In this document: piece after piece, positions 55,761 to 64,000 of the stretch
Numbering within the stretch: the first letter of the stretch is position 1
How the letters are laid out: the number at the start of each line of letters is the position of its first letter
DNA from: Chlorobaculum limnaeum
Lineage (GTDB): Bacteria > Bacteroidota > Chlorobiia > Chlorobiales > Chlorobiaceae
Direction of reading: 5' to 3'
Assembly: GCF_001747405.1 (NCBI RefSeq)
Contig: NZ_CP017305.1
Coordinates: 700,001 to 764,000, forward strand
DNA: 64,000 nt
The notes under the pieces: model-generated
What the model saw: only the letters and a program-made list of their open reading frames with translations
Told to the model about the DNA's origin: nothing
Database searches by the model: none
Program-made: the position numbers and the translations under genes

Positions 55761-57521
55761 ATGAAACGGAGCATTCTTGCCGTGCTGCTCGCGGGCTTTT
55801 TTACCCTGCTGGCCGTTCAGGTCGATGCGGCGGGGCTGAAAAAGGCGCTCATCATCTATCACAACGACTGGGGGGGTACTCCGGCAGCGCTGAAAACCGA
55901 GCTTCAGAGTCGCGGGTACACGGTCTCCATGACCGACAGCGCAACCTCGGGACTGAACGCGCTGACCTCCTTTTCCAATCTCCTTGCCTCCGGCGACCGG
56001 CTCGTCGTCTATCTGGCGGGCCACGGCTCCAATCCGCGCTGGAATCGCAGCGATACCTCCAAAGGCACAGCCGCCTCGCATTTCATCGAGTTCAACACCG
56101 GCACGCTCTACGTCAGCCAGCTTGCGCCGCTGTTCGAAAAGATCGCGGGCAACGGGGCGAGCCTCACGGTGATCGACGGCAGTTGCAATGGCGGCGAATC
56201 GGTGCTCTACGGCATGGGCAAAAGCTATTGCGTCATGGCCACAACGGGCGTCTATTCTCCCAGTCTGACCGGCTTTCCCGCGCCTTCGGACGCCATCGGC
56301 AAGGATTCAACTCCGGCAGCGTTCGGCATGTGGTGGGCCTCGCACAAAAGCGCAAGCTGGCTGAACGGCCAGATCGTGCTCGCCCTTCCGGAGCGCATCA
56401 ACCAGCGCCTCTTCCGGAACGACAACACCGACATCACCAACCTGTCGCTCTTCCTGCGCCCCTCGATCGGGCTTCTGACCGGCCTCGACCTGGGCGGCTG
56501 GAACCTGCACTACCAGTATTGCTACCTTTATCGCCTGATCTACCCCGAAGATTACGCCGCGCTCGACGCCGCCGAAAAGGCAAAATTCACCAACAGCGTC
56601 GATACCTACCTCTCTTCGATGCACGGCTACTCCGATCCTGCCGAAGCCTTCTTCACGCGGCTCGACAGCTACCTGAACAACGCGATGCTGCTCAACTCCG
56701 CCGCCGCGATCTATGCGGCCAACTCCAGCAATGCCTGGAAGACCCTGGCCAACGATCCGAACTGGAACGTCACCGGCGAACCCGGCAAGTACGCCGCGCA
56801 GATGAAGGGCGTGACGCCGGACGCCTATGTCGGCGCATCGGGCTTCATGAAGATGGCGGGCGAGATCGACTTCCTCATGACCGTCCTCAAGACCGGCTAT
56901 GCCGAGCAGGAAGATTTGCTCCGCCAGATCGACGCCGCGGCCAAGGATTTGTACGGCCCTGTCAACATTGCCAGCATCGTCAAACTGACGCCGGTTCAGC
57001 GAGCCTGGCCGCCGGAATCCGTGGAGCAGCTCAAGAAGTTCAACAACTTCGAGCACTCTCTGATCAACCGCTTCGAGCTGATCGACAGGAATCTGAAGAT
57101 CGACCGGCGCAACCTCCTGATGAAGCCGACCGCCACGCGGCCAGTCACCCAGCCATCAGTCGCTCCGTCGCGCCGCCCGGTGATGCGCCTCACGCCGGTT
57201 CGCAACCTCAGTCAAGCCGCTCGGCCCGCCGTTGCCGCTGGAGGCAAGTCCGACGCGAAACAGACGATCGAGCTGAACATCCAGAAATACGAGCCTGGTT
57301 TCCGGACGGTTGTGCCGGTTGACAAGGTCGGCATTTCGCACGGCCTTATCGACGCCATGAAGAAGCAGAAGCTCGAAGCGCTGATCGGCAAGTTCAAGGC
57401 CATCTCACCAATGCTTTATTACGCCAAAGGACGTATCAGCTTCCTGCTTTCGATCGTGGAAGATTCGATCAGCAAGGCGCAGGGAAGCAGCGGATGCGCC
57501 TGCGAACAGAAAGCCTTCTGA
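55761..57521 (+). CDS. Secreted caspase-fold (clan CD) cysteine peptidase
   Basis: A 586-residue exported protein. The signal peptide MKRSILAVLLAGFFTLLAVQ ends near VDA. Residues about 27-200 have caspase-like alpha/beta order: KALIIYHNDWGG strand, then RLVVYLAGHGSNP with the catalytic His (H88-G89) and LTVIDGSCNGGES with the catalytic Cys (C142) after a DGS. These are the HG and (D/E)xxC motifs of clan CD (legumain C13, metacaspase C14, gingipain C25). The remaining 380 residues are helical and have no recognised domain; near the end is a proline-rich basic linker. AGGAGG lies eight bases before the ATG at 55761. Target unknown. Confidence 0.75.
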   Translation: MKRSILAVLLAGFFTLLAVQVDAAGLKKALIIYHNDWGGTPAALKTELQSRGYTVSMTDSATSGLNALTSFSNLLASGDRLVVYLAGHGSNPRWNRSDTSKGTAASHFIEFNTGTLYVSQLAPLFEKIAGNGASLTVIDGSCNGGESVLYGMGKSYCVMATTGVYSPSLTGFPAPSDAIGKDSTPAAFGMWWASHKSASWLNGQIVLALPERINQRLFRNDNTDITNLSLFLRPSIGLLTGLDLGGWNLHYQYCYLYRLIYPEDYAALDAAEKAKFTNSVDTYLSSMHGYSDPAEAFFTRLDSYLNNAMLLNSAAAIYAANSSNAWKTLANDPNWNVTGEPGKYAAQMKGVTPDAYVGASGFMKMAGEIDFLMTVLKTGYAEQEDLLRQIDAAAKDLYGPVNIASIVKLTPVQRAWPPESVEQLKKFNNFEHSLINRFELIDRNLKIDRRNLLMKPTATRPVTQPSVAPSRRPVMRLTPVRNLSQAARPAVAAGGKSDAKQTIELNIQKYEPGFRTVVPVDKVGISHGLIDAMKKQKLEALIGKFKAISPMLYYAKGRISFLLSIVEDSISKAQGSSGCACEQKAF

Positions 57522-57545
57522 GCGGCGGAAATCCGCCATCGAAAC

Positions 57546-57594
57546 CACAAGCCCGAATACCGGAACCCCGGCTCATTCGGGCTTGTGTTTTTTT
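57546..57594 (+). terminator. Terminator of the peptidase gene
   Basis: CACAAGCCCGAAT (57546-57558) pairs perfectly with ATTCGGGCTTGTG (57575-57587) across a 16-nt loop, followed by T7. A 13-bp stem, 24 bp past the stop codon. Confidence 0.92.
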
Positions 57595-57723
57595 GCCGCT
57601 TACGCCACCTCACGTCAAACGCCCGGTGCTGGCCGAACTTTTTTCACTGCGGGCCGGTATCTGAAAGAGCTGGCGCCATGCCGCGCGAATCATCCTTTTT
57701 CAACGTTATCCTCCGCGAAAACC

Positions 57724-58143
57724 ATGCACGCAACCGTCTCTTTCGACAGGAATCTGCCGCTTGTCGGACTCAACGCAAAGGGGCAGCACACCTTTTTCGA
57801 CGTCACGCTCGATCCGTCCAGCCCCGCCATGTACGCCTCGCCAATGGACATCGTGCTCCAGTCGCTGGCGGCCTGTTCGATGCTGGACATCATCTCGATT
57901 CTCGGAAAGATGAAAAAGGAGGTGATCACCCTCGACGCCACGCTCGATGCCGAACGCGCCGAAGAGCATCCGAAGGTTTTTACGTCAATTCACGTCAGCT
58001 TCAAGCTGTGCAGTCCAGATTGCACCAAGCCGGAACTCGACAAAGCCGCCGGACTGTCGATGGATAAATATTGCAGCGTGACTGCCATGCTGAAAGCGTC
58101 GGGATGCAGGGTGACGTGGGATTCGGAGGTCGTGGATGGGTGA
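57724..58143 (+). CDS. OsmC-family protein
   Basis: A 139-residue OsmC/Ohr-like thiol peroxidase. The two redox cysteines lie in LAACSMLDIISIL (about 52) and MDKYCSVTAML (about 118), in the positions of OsmC family members. The form is of the YhfA-like subgroup (SPMDIVLQSLAACSMLD). The ATG at 57724 (MHATVSFDRNLPLVG) is preferred over longer open frame starts. Reduces organic peroxides; goes with the peroxide defence genes elsewhere in the window. Confidence 0.85.
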   Translation: MHATVSFDRNLPLVGLNAKGQHTFFDVTLDPSSPAMYASPMDIVLQSLAACSMLDIISILGKMKKEVITLDATLDAERAEEHPKVFTSIHVSFKLCSPDCTKPELDKAAGLSMDKYCSVTAMLKASGCRVTWDSEVVDG

Positions 58144-58400
58144 ATGTGCTGAAATTGGTCTGTTTTGAAATCGCTACCCACAAGATCATTCGGAACAGTG
58201 TATATCCTGTAAGATTTTATACGTTTGCGGTGCAATGTTTATAAGTCTTGAACAGTTTTGACTGATGCGCGTTTTACAAAGTGTTTATGTTTGGTGCGGG
58301 CTGAAATTTTATTAACTTTAAAATGCTTTATTTTGCGTTGTGAAAGCCTTCCATTTGTTGTTGTGAGACCATTTATGTCAACAAAAAAAGGAGAATAGTC

Positions 58401-58943
58401 ATGAACACAAAGTCAAATCTGTATTTTGCCCCATTATTGATTCTGATGATTATTGCATTTAGCTCTGTATCGGAGGCTAAAAAAATGGTGAATCGATCAG
58501 ATTTACATGTCATAGAAACGGAACAGCCGAATTTAATAATCAATGTTCAATGGGGCTCATCGAATGTTGGGTCAACCCAATATGGCGAGAAGCTTACGGC
58601 TTACATTTCAGTTACCAATACAAGCAAGGTGGATTGTTATCCTCCAGCGGGAGCTTCATTTGTTGTTGGTGCCTATTATAAAACGCTTGGTTTGAAAAAG
58701 GCGACAAGTGTTGGTACGTTTCCAGCAGTAATCAAAGCTGGGGAAACAAGGAGTTTTATTCAGCAATCGTTGGATGATGCTCACCAGGCAGTGATCTATA
58801 ATGGTTACGTTGACTTTTATGTTTCATCGCAAGCCCCCGGTCAACCTGATTTATCTGCCGCAGTGCGTCCGGCGTGTAAAGGTGAATTAAACCTGAAAGA
58901 CAACAATGCGCACTCGGTAAAAAAGGTAATTACGAATCCATAA
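58401..58943 (+). CDS. Secreted protein with an Ig-like fold candidate
   Basis: A 180-residue exported protein with a signal peptide (NLYFAPLLILMIIAFSSVSE) and AAAGGAG ahead of the ATG. The mature part has a beta-sandwich look: LIINVQWGSSNVGSTQYGEK, LTAYISVTNTSKVDCYPPAG, VIKAGETRSFIQQSL. This recalls CARDB-type extracellular beta domains, but I do not assign a family. AT-rich with TTA/AAT codons, unlike neighbours, so probably acquired. A perfect terminator follows. Confidence 0.65.
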   Translation: MNTKSNLYFAPLLILMIIAFSSVSEAKKMVNRSDLHVIETEQPNLIINVQWGSSNVGSTQYGEKLTAYISVTNTSKVDCYPPAGASFVVGAYYKTLGLKKATSVGTFPAVIKAGETRSFIQQSLDDAHQAVIYNGYVDFYVSSQAPGQPDLSAAVRPACKGELNLKDNNAHSVKKVITNP

Positions 58944-59041
58944 CCGAAACACGTGGCAAGCATTGCTATGCCTTTTTGTGTCGCTATTTAAAGCGATGAA
59001 GCATAGTTGTGTAATTTTTATGTTTTAAATCTCTGTCATGC

Positions 59042-59092
59042 AAAAACCTCACCAAGAACGAAAAACACTATTTTAATCTTGGTGAGGTTTTT
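59042..59092. terminator. Bidirectional terminator
   Basis: AAAAACCTCACCAAGA (59042-59057) and TCTTGGTGAGGTTTTT (59077-59092): a perfect 16-bp inverted repeat with 19-nt loop. It lies 100 bp after the secreted protein gene and 30 bp past the end of a possible minus-strand gene. Confidence 0.88.
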
Positions 59093-59118
59093 GATGGTTC
59101 TTGTTGCTGCGGTGTATT

Positions 59119-59367
59119 TTATTTGCTTATAAAAGATTGCGTATCTGGCTGCCATTTCCCGTTTTCTCTGCCTATTTCAAATGGTCTTCGATTCGATCTG
59201 TAGTAAGTACGTAACGTTTGATGCTCTGCGCGATCCGATATTTGCTCATGGTCTGTTGCTGAAACTGCCTGTCTTTTCAGCAAAACGATGAGAAGGAAGT
59301 CTGAGGGATTCGGAAAATTTATATCTCTTATCTGCTGCCTTCCCACCAGAATCACTAGTTTCCTCAA
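59119..59367 (-). CDS. Hypothetical protein (82 aa), doubtful
   Basis: An open frame that starts MRKLVILVGRQQIRDINFPN and ends FISK. The middle (FLLIVLLKRQAVSATDHEQI) has no recognisable motif. There is no clear ribosome site. It fills an otherwise empty 480-bp gap and ends just before a good terminator on the same strand, the only support for its being real. Confidence 0.3.
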   Translation of the reverse strand: MRKLVILVGRQQIRDINFPNPSDFLLIVLLKRQAVSATDHEQISDRAEHQTLRTYYRSNRRPFEIGRENGKWQPDTQSFISK

Positions 59368-59423
59368 GCAACCCTGAGCATATTTGCGCCTGCTCGCAAG
59401 TCTCCCGACGATTCGCTATGTCA

Positions 59424-60455
59424 CTATTTATGCTTTTTCTTGTTGTCGAGCAGAAGGGGCTGGTAGCGTTCGAAGTTTTCGAGGATGGTGCTCAGGCCTT
59501 TGCTGACTGTGGTTTGCGGTTCGTTGCAGATCGTTACGGCGAGTCCTGTCGCGGACTGGATTCTCCTGTCGATTCCGCTCAACAGCGCGCCGCCACCCGC
59601 CAGCCAGATGCCTCGTTCGAGAATATCGACGGCCATGTCCGGCTTGTCGGCCAGCACCTCGATGCTTTTTTTGATGGCCGTGACGATCTCCTGCAATGGG
59701 GCTGCGATAACCTCGCTGAGGACGGCGGTGCTGATCTCCTGGGTTTCGGGAAAGCCTGACCGGAGGTTGAAGCCTTTGACCGTCAGTCGGCCGTCCTGGT
59801 CGGGCCGGTCGGTGGCGGCGATATGCAGCTTGATCTGTTCGGCGGCGTATTCGCTGATCGCCAGATTGTGTGATTCTCTCAAGTGCCGGATGATTTCGTT
59901 GTCGAGCTGGTTGCCCGAAACGTCGAGCGATTCACCTGAAACAATACCGCCCAGCGATATGACGGCGATTTGCGTGGTGTCTGCTCCGAGATTGACGACA
60001 AGGCTTGCGACCGGCTCGAACGGGTCGATGCCCGCGCCTATTGCCGCGGCTATCGGTTCAAACACCAGATGAACTTCCTTTACGCCAAGGTGCTCAGTCG
60101 CCATGTCGAAGAACGCGCGTTTTTCCACTTCGGTTATGCCGTAAGGAATGCTGATCACCAGCCGGTGAATGCCAAAGAGAATTCTGGGTTTGGCGGAGTG
60201 CAGCAGCTCCCGGAACAACCGCTGCGCAGTATCGTAATCGGCGATGATACCTTTGGTTACCGGCTGGATGGAGTGGATGCCCGGATGCATTTTCCGGTGC
60301 ATGTTGAGCGCTTCGTGCCCGATGGCAAGCCACTTGCCCGAATCGCTTGCCACCGCGACAATCGTGGGTTCATCGACTACGATACCTTTATCGCGTATGC
60401 ACATCACCGTGTTTGCAGATCCGGGGTCGAGACCGAGATCGATGTAGGTTTCCAT
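59424..60455 (-). CDS. mreB: MreB-family actin-like protein
   Basis: Bacterial actin homologue, 343 residues. Phosphate-1 loop YIDLGLDPGSANTVM (about 4-18), connect-1, phosphate-2 LVVNLGADTTQIAVISLGG (about 155-173) and adenosine motif IWLAGGGALLSGIDRRI (about 285-301) are present. The METYIDLG start at 60455 is chosen; the open frame extends eight codons upstream. The C-terminal half is a little divergent and the genome likely has another MreB with MreCD; this copy stands alone without mreC or mreD, so it may be an MreB paralogue (Mbl-like). Confidence 0.85.
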   Translation of the reverse strand: METYIDLGLDPGSANTVMCIRDKGIVVDEPTIVAVASDSGKWLAIGHEALNMHRKMHPGIHSIQPVTKGIIADYDTAQRLFRELLHSAKPRILFGIHRLVISIPYGITEVEKRAFFDMATEHLGVKEVHLVFEPIAAAIGAGIDPFEPVASLVVNLGADTTQIAVISLGGIVSGESLDVSGNQLDNEIIRHLRESHNLAISEYAAEQIKLHIAATDRPDQDGRLTVKGFNLRSGFPETQEISTAVLSEVIAAPLQEIVTAIKKSIEVLADKPDMAVDILERGIWLAGGGALLSGIDRRIQSATGLAVTICNEPQTTVSKGLSTILENFERYQPLLLDNKKKHK

Positions 60456-60692
60456 GTTCAATACGTTACCAAAAATCATAGTTCGGGCCTGTTAACGGTT
60501 GCAGAAACGTTGTTCACCGATCTTGATGTAGAGTTATCGTACAGATGTGATGCCTGTGTCGGAAGTCTAATATATAGTATTTTCGTTGTATTCCGGCATC
60601 AGGTCTTTCCGGCGTTCCGAAGCAGTTCTCTTCGAGATTTTCAGGATCTCCGGTATTACAACAATCGGGATGTGTAATCTGTTTATCGGGGA

Positions 60693-60707
60693 GTGGACGA
60701 CGTGGAC
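60693..60707. repeat. GTGGACNNN repeat, two units
   Basis: GTGGACGACGTGGAC, two units of the same 9-bp repeat seen at 18317, 23764 and 30159, 22 bp past the 3' end of the 5'-nucleotidase-family gene. The rest of the 60480-60728 spacer has no feature I could recognise. Confidence 0.6.
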
Positions 60708-60728
60708 TTTGCAGCGGGCTGTTGTTGG

Positions 60729-62717
60729 CTATCGCTTTTCGCTGATAGCATGATTTCGTCTTGCTGCCATCCGGCGCGTCAGCAAAATAACGACAATCAC
60801 CGCGATCACGATCAGCGCGGCGGCGGCGATGGTGAGCCAGTTGCCTCCCGCTACGAGGGCGACGGGGTTCCACGAGGCTTCGGCGATGATGCGCCCTTCG
60901 GGCTTGGCGTAGCGTTCGGGGATCGTCGGAGTGCCGTCCTTTTCCGGGAACAATGCGAGGTACTCGGCCAGCGCGACCCATTCGCGGAGCGGCTCGCCGT
61001 TTCGCATTACCGTGAGTCTGCGGGCATCTTTTTCTGTCACTGGCTTGCCCGCTTCGTCCCGCGGTGTGATCGAGAGGATGCCGTGCGATTTTTTGCCGAT
61101 CAGGTCGATGAAGCTGGCGAGGTAGGAGTTGATCGCCACGCTGTAGAGCCGCTCGCTTTCGACCGGGCGGAACCGCTTGTCGCGCCCTTCGACTTCGACC
61201 GAGGTGACGCGGTCGAACGGCACGCGGTTCGGGTTGTAGCGAAACCTGATGCCGGAGACGCTCAGGAGTGCGTCCTTTTTCGAGGGTGCGATGCTGGTCT
61301 GTACCTCCAGCAGCTTTTTCAGGTCGCGGCCCGTGAGGTAGACGACCACGATGGTGTTGCCGCAATAGCCGTACTGCACCGGGCCGAGCGAGGCGGTCTT
61401 GAAGACGTCCGCCACCCGGATGTCGCCCCGGTAGAGCGACGAGCGGATGCAGCCGAGCACATCCACCGCAACGTCGATGTGGCGGCGGCCTCCCTCCGCC
61501 CGCTCGACGGCGAAGCGATAAGCGTCGGTGACGAGGTTGCCGAGGCCGGTTTCGCCGGGGCGGGCGTAGGCGTCTTCGATGCTCTGGCCATCGAAGGGCT
61601 GGCGGGCGAGCACCTGGTCGAAGCGGTAGCCGAAGTGCGCGAGGTAGCGCTCCTCGACGATGCTCCGGAAGCTGGTGATCATCTGCGCGATCATCGGATC
61701 TTCCGGCGTCCTCGCGTCGATCTTTCGCAGCCGGTAGCCCCTCACCTCAGCGTCGCGCCCCTTTTCGACCATCAGATCGAGCACGCCGAGCCACGCGCCG
61801 TACGATCCGGGGGAGACGATGACTGTTTTTCCCACCTTGATCGGCGACTGCAAAATCGTGTGCGTGTGGCCGCTGACGATCACGTCGATGCCGGGGGCGA
61901 TGGCGGCGAGCTTTTCATCTTCGGAGAGGCGCGGCTCCGGGTTGGTTCCGCCGTGCGACAGGCAGACGATGAGGTCAACCTTTTCGCGCTCCTTGAGCAT
62001 CTTCACGGTTTTTCTGGCGGCTTCGACCGGATCGGCAAAGGTGACCGGCCTGGCGAAACTCGCGTCTTCGGCGGCATCCTTGCCGAGTACGCTGAAGATG
62101 CCGATGCGCAGCCCGCCACGTTCGACGACTGTATAGCCGCGCACCGGGTAGTCGCGGAAGGCCCGTTCCAGCGCGTCGTCGCCGGAGTCGCTTTCGCTGA
62201 AGCGCAGGTTCGAGATGAGCAGTCGCGGCAGCGCGGCGGCTTTGGCGCGGGCGGCGCGAAGCATTCCCGCAGCGCCGGATGGGCGGAAGTCGAAATCGTG
62301 GTTGCCGAAAGTGACGGCGTCGTAGCCCATCGCGCCCATGAGACGCAGTTCGAGCGCCTCGTCCACGAGAACGGTGTGGTAGAGCGTACCCTGGGTGAAG
62401 TCGCCCGCATCGACGACCAGCGTCGCGCCGCCCGCCTGCGCGCGCTCCTCGTCAATCGCTCCGGCCAGCCGCCCGTAGCCGCCCGCCTCGCGAAGGCTGC
62501 CGTCGCTCGCCATCTCGCGGCGCGGCGAGAGGTACGAGTGGAGGTCGCTGGTGAAGAGCACGGTCAGCCGCGCCGGTAACCCGAACGCCGCCGCCGGAAA
62601 GAGGTGCAGCGCGGCGAAGAGCGAAACAAGCGCAAGCAGCATCCCGAACCGGCGCGTGGCCTGCCGGATGCGGGAGTCTGGATGAGCGATGTTGGTGAAG
62701 CTGTCGCGGTCGATCAT
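60729..62717 (-). CDS. 5'-nucleotidase / UshA-like metallophosphoesterase, membrane-anchored
   Basis: About 662 residues. A signal-type helix (MLLALVSLFAALHLFPAAAF) is followed by a calcineurin-like phosphoesterase domain with metal motifs FTSDLHSYL, VVDAGDFTQGT, TFGNHDFDF (GNHD/E) and VIVSGHTHTILQ, then a C-terminal 5'-nucleotidase substrate domain (GYCGNTIVVVYLTGRDLKKL). A C-terminal transmembrane helix (LTIAAAALIVIAVIVVILLT) with a basic tail anchors it. Periplasmic nucleotide or sugar-phosphate hydrolysis is likely. The start may be the ATG at 62717 (MIDRDSFTN) or one 25 codons later. Confidence 0.88.
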   Translation of the reverse strand: MIDRDSFTNIAHPDSRIRQATRRFGMLLALVSLFAALHLFPAAAFGLPARLTVLFTSDLHSYLSPRREMASDGSLREAGGYGRLAGAIDEERAQAGGATLVVDAGDFTQGTLYHTVLVDEALELRLMGAMGYDAVTFGNHDFDFRPSGAAGMLRAARAKAAALPRLLISNLRFSESDSGDDALERAFRDYPVRGYTVVERGGLRIGIFSVLGKDAAEDASFARPVTFADPVEAARKTVKMLKEREKVDLIVCLSHGGTNPEPRLSEDEKLAAIAPGIDVIVSGHTHTILQSPIKVGKTVIVSPGSYGAWLGVLDLMVEKGRDAEVRGYRLRKIDARTPEDPMIAQMITSFRSIVEERYLAHFGYRFDQVLARQPFDGQSIEDAYARPGETGLGNLVTDAYRFAVERAEGGRRHIDVAVDVLGCIRSSLYRGDIRVADVFKTASLGPVQYGYCGNTIVVVYLTGRDLKKLLEVQTSIAPSKKDALLSVSGIRFRYNPNRVPFDRVTSVEVEGRDKRFRPVESERLYSVAINSYLASFIDLIGKKSHGILSITPRDEAGKPVTEKDARRLTVMRNGEPLREWVALAEYLALFPEKDGTPTIPERYAKPEGRIIAEASWNPVALVAGGNWLTIAAAALIVIAVIVVILLTRRMAARRNHAISEKR

Positions 62718-62812
62718 GCGTCGAATCTGATGATATTGGCGGGGCGATTTGTCTGGCGTCCGGCTTGAGGGCCGAGCGCTGCGGGATCGCATCCCGTTCC
62801 AATATAAAGAAC

Positions 62813-62848
62813 AAACCCACGGCTTCGATGCGTGGAAGCCGTGGGTTT
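62813..62848 (-). terminator. Hairpin after the tandem-repeat secreted protein gene
   Basis: AAACCCACGGCTTC and GAAGCCGTGGGTTT form a perfect 14-bp stem with an 8-nt loop, 24 bp past the stop of the upstream minus-strand gene. The T-run is weak (TTTGTTCTTT). Confidence 0.75.
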
Positions 62849-62871
62849 GGATCGGGCAAATCCTGAGCCGG

Positions 62872-63807
62872 TTACTTTCTCAGGTAATTAAAGCTCGGGT
62901 TTGGACGGCCCACAAAGCAGGAGCGGGTGAAGCCATATTTCCTGATGATGGTAAACGCCGTTCTCGCTTCGCTCTCCTTGTCGCCGAAGTCGAAAATCCA
63001 GTGGTTGCCATCGACGATCTTCCAGCGTCCGCCAATGTTTTTGACCTCGATGGTGTTGGGGTTGAAGCTCACGTAATCCTCGCCAGGCATGCTTCCCTGA
63101 GGAGCGTTGCCGTTCACCAGCAGGTAACTGAAGCTCGGATCTGGGCGGCCAACGAAGCAGGAGCTGTCCATACGGTAGTATTTGATGACCTTCAGCGCAT
63201 TCAGAGCCTCGTCCCGTTTGTCACCAAAACTGAACAGAAGATGGTTGCCGTCAGCAATCGTCCAGTTTCCGTTAATGTTTCTGACGGTCGTGCTGGCCGG
63301 GTTGAACGACACGCAATCTTCGCGGAGCATTGGGCCAGGCATCGGCATCGGGCCGGGCATGGGGCGCATCGGCATTGGGCGAAACTGCCGTTTGAAGGTG
63401 TAAACCTCCCTGTAGTCGCTGCGGTTGCTGCGATCCGTGAAACGGGTGAAGACCTCGGCCCGGATAATGTTGTTACCAGCGGGCTTGACGATGAGGAGCG
63501 TCTGGCTGAAGGCGGTGCTGAATACGGCTGAAACCGCCTGCGCCGTTGGATTGACTGGAGCGGAGACGTTCGGCGCGTAGGCATACGCATCGACTTCGCC
63601 CCAGTCGCAATCCTGAGGATGGCACTTGCCCCAGGCGCGCATGCTCAGGTTGTTGGCGTTGCCGTCGATCACGAGGGTTGTGATGCCGCGTGTGTTCGGG
63701 TCGGTGTTTTTCCAGTTGCCGGTCATCTGGTTGAGAGCAGCGAAGCTGATCGAATGACAGAGCAGGAACAAGAACGCCAGCGTGGAGGAAAAAATGGTTC
63801 TTTTCAT
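62872..63807 (-). CDS. Secreted protein with two repeated domains
   Basis: A 311-residue exported protein: signal peptide (MKRTIFSSTLAFLFLLCHSI, cleaved near FAA), an N-terminal beta domain (about 25-150; MTGNWKNTDPNTRGITTLVI), a Met/Pro/Gly linker (PMPMRPMPGPMPMPGPM) and two copies of an about 68-residue domain (about 160-228 and 240-309). Both copies share FNP...G-W-DGNH-F-FGDK-EA and end CFVGRP(D/N)PSF(S/N)YL. I recall this unit from secreted proteins of cyanobacteria and others, function unknown. It carries one Cys per copy near the end, possibly paired. Confidence 0.75.
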   Translation of the reverse strand: MKRTIFSSTLAFLFLLCHSISFAALNQMTGNWKNTDPNTRGITTLVIDGNANNLSMRAWGKCHPQDCDWGEVDAYAYAPNVSAPVNPTAQAVSAVFSTAFSQTLLIVKPAGNNIIRAEVFTRFTDRSNRSDYREVYTFKRQFRPMPMRPMPGPMPMPGPMLREDCVSFNPASTTVRNINGNWTIADGNHLLFSFGDKRDEALNALKVIKYYRMDSSCFVGRPDPSFSYLLVNGNAPQGSMPGEDYVSFNPNTIEVKNIGGRWKIVDGNHWIFDFGDKESEARTAFTIIRKYGFTRSCFVGRPNPSFNYLRK

Positions 63808-63922
63808 GTCAACTCCTTTTTGCGGATTGAAATCGTTTCAGTGTCAGAGCGTTCGGTAATACATCAAAAAGTTAGAGATTCTTCAGGTCAATAAAAAGGT
63901 AACAGGGGTGCTTTTCAGGCGC

Positions 63923-64000
63923 TCACTCCATGATGGTGACGCAGTCGGCATTTTTCGGCGGAGTTTCAGGCCAGGGTTCCGCCGGATAGCCGAAAGCCGC
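63923..64000 (-). CDS. C-terminal end of an unidentified protein (5' part beyond window)
   Basis: The last 25 codons read AFGYPAEPWPETPPKNADCV and TIME with a TGA at 63923. The codon use is coding-like and in line with core genes. The ending is too short to assign. Its strand matches the secreted-protein gene 115 bp downstream. Confidence 0.4.
   Translation of the reverse strand, partial: AAFGYPAEPWPETPPKNADCVTIME

Noticed and set aside
60514-61365. A 283-codon minus-strand frame
   Set aside because: Arg/His-rich shadow of the 5'-nucleotidase-family gene.

Overview
The window is chromosomal DNA of a green sulfur bacterium (Chlorobi), most likely a Chlorobaculum. The strongest marker is the Fenna-Matthews-Olson bacteriochlorophyll a protein (20811..21911), which from memory is close to identical to the C. 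tepidum protein. Supporting signs are nif genes, IspE, a B12-type radical SAM protein beside fmoA, GC-rich core codon use and frequent absence of strong Shine-Dalgarno sequences.

Layout. (1) 1-10.1 kb: nif region. A partial nifH with a sigma-54 promoter and leader hairpin lies at the left edge; nifV-nifA lie at 7.07-9.87 kb. Between them is an AT-richer accessory island (about 1.3-7.0 kb) with a HepT/MntA toxin-antitoxin pair, a MITE-like repeat, two attC-like sites, two small cassette-like genes (one frameshifted), an IS5-family and an IS630-family element and a small CxxCxGxG zinc-finger protein. (2) 10.1-20.6 kb: hpt, a broken Fic gene, mdh, rpmA (frameshifted as read)-rplU, a four-helix membrane protein, mutS, a B12-binding radical SAM protein, an MsbA-like exporter and a MerR regulator. 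(3) 20.7-30 kb: fmoA, lnt, a sigma-54 activator with a SPOR protein, ispE, an inverted pair of the MITE-like repeat, a nitrilase-family enzyme with an NCS2 purine permease, and a 2-Cys peroxiredoxin. (4) 30-43.5 kb: proS, a DUF4412 protein, a TIR-transmembrane-Sel1 protein, prmC, hrcA-grpE-dnaJ, two paralogous flavodoxin-like proteins (one with a C-terminal PCP_red-like domain), gap, mpl and a sugar aminotransferase. (5) 43.5-54 kb: an intact ISL3 element with 8-bp target duplication, a DUF3800 gene, perR-katG, an MFS transporter, a VapBC pair, proA-lolD and a flavin-reductase-like protein. (6) 54-64 kb: a cytochrome c, a caspase-fold (clan CD) secreted peptidase, OsmC, secreted proteins of unknown function, an MreB-family protein, a 5'-nucleotidase-family protein and a two-repeat secreted protein.

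Functional themes are nitrogen fixation and its regulation, light harvesting, envelope biogenesis (Lnt, LolD, Mpl, MreB, SPOR), peroxide defence (PerR, KatG, peroxiredoxin, OsmC) and protein quality control. Dispersed intergenic repeats are frequent: 9-nt-period GTGGACNNN arrays, a 9-nt-period ATAAGTCCC array, GGGC-type REP palindromes and IS630-related MITE-like repeats. Several genes are broken by one-base changes, some in A-runs (rpmA, a cassette gene), so either base-call error or real decay must be considered. Of the unexplained material, the best candidates for something new are the degraded attC-like cassette region, the flavodoxin-PCP_red pair, the TIR-Sel1 membrane protein and the secreted clan CD peptidase.
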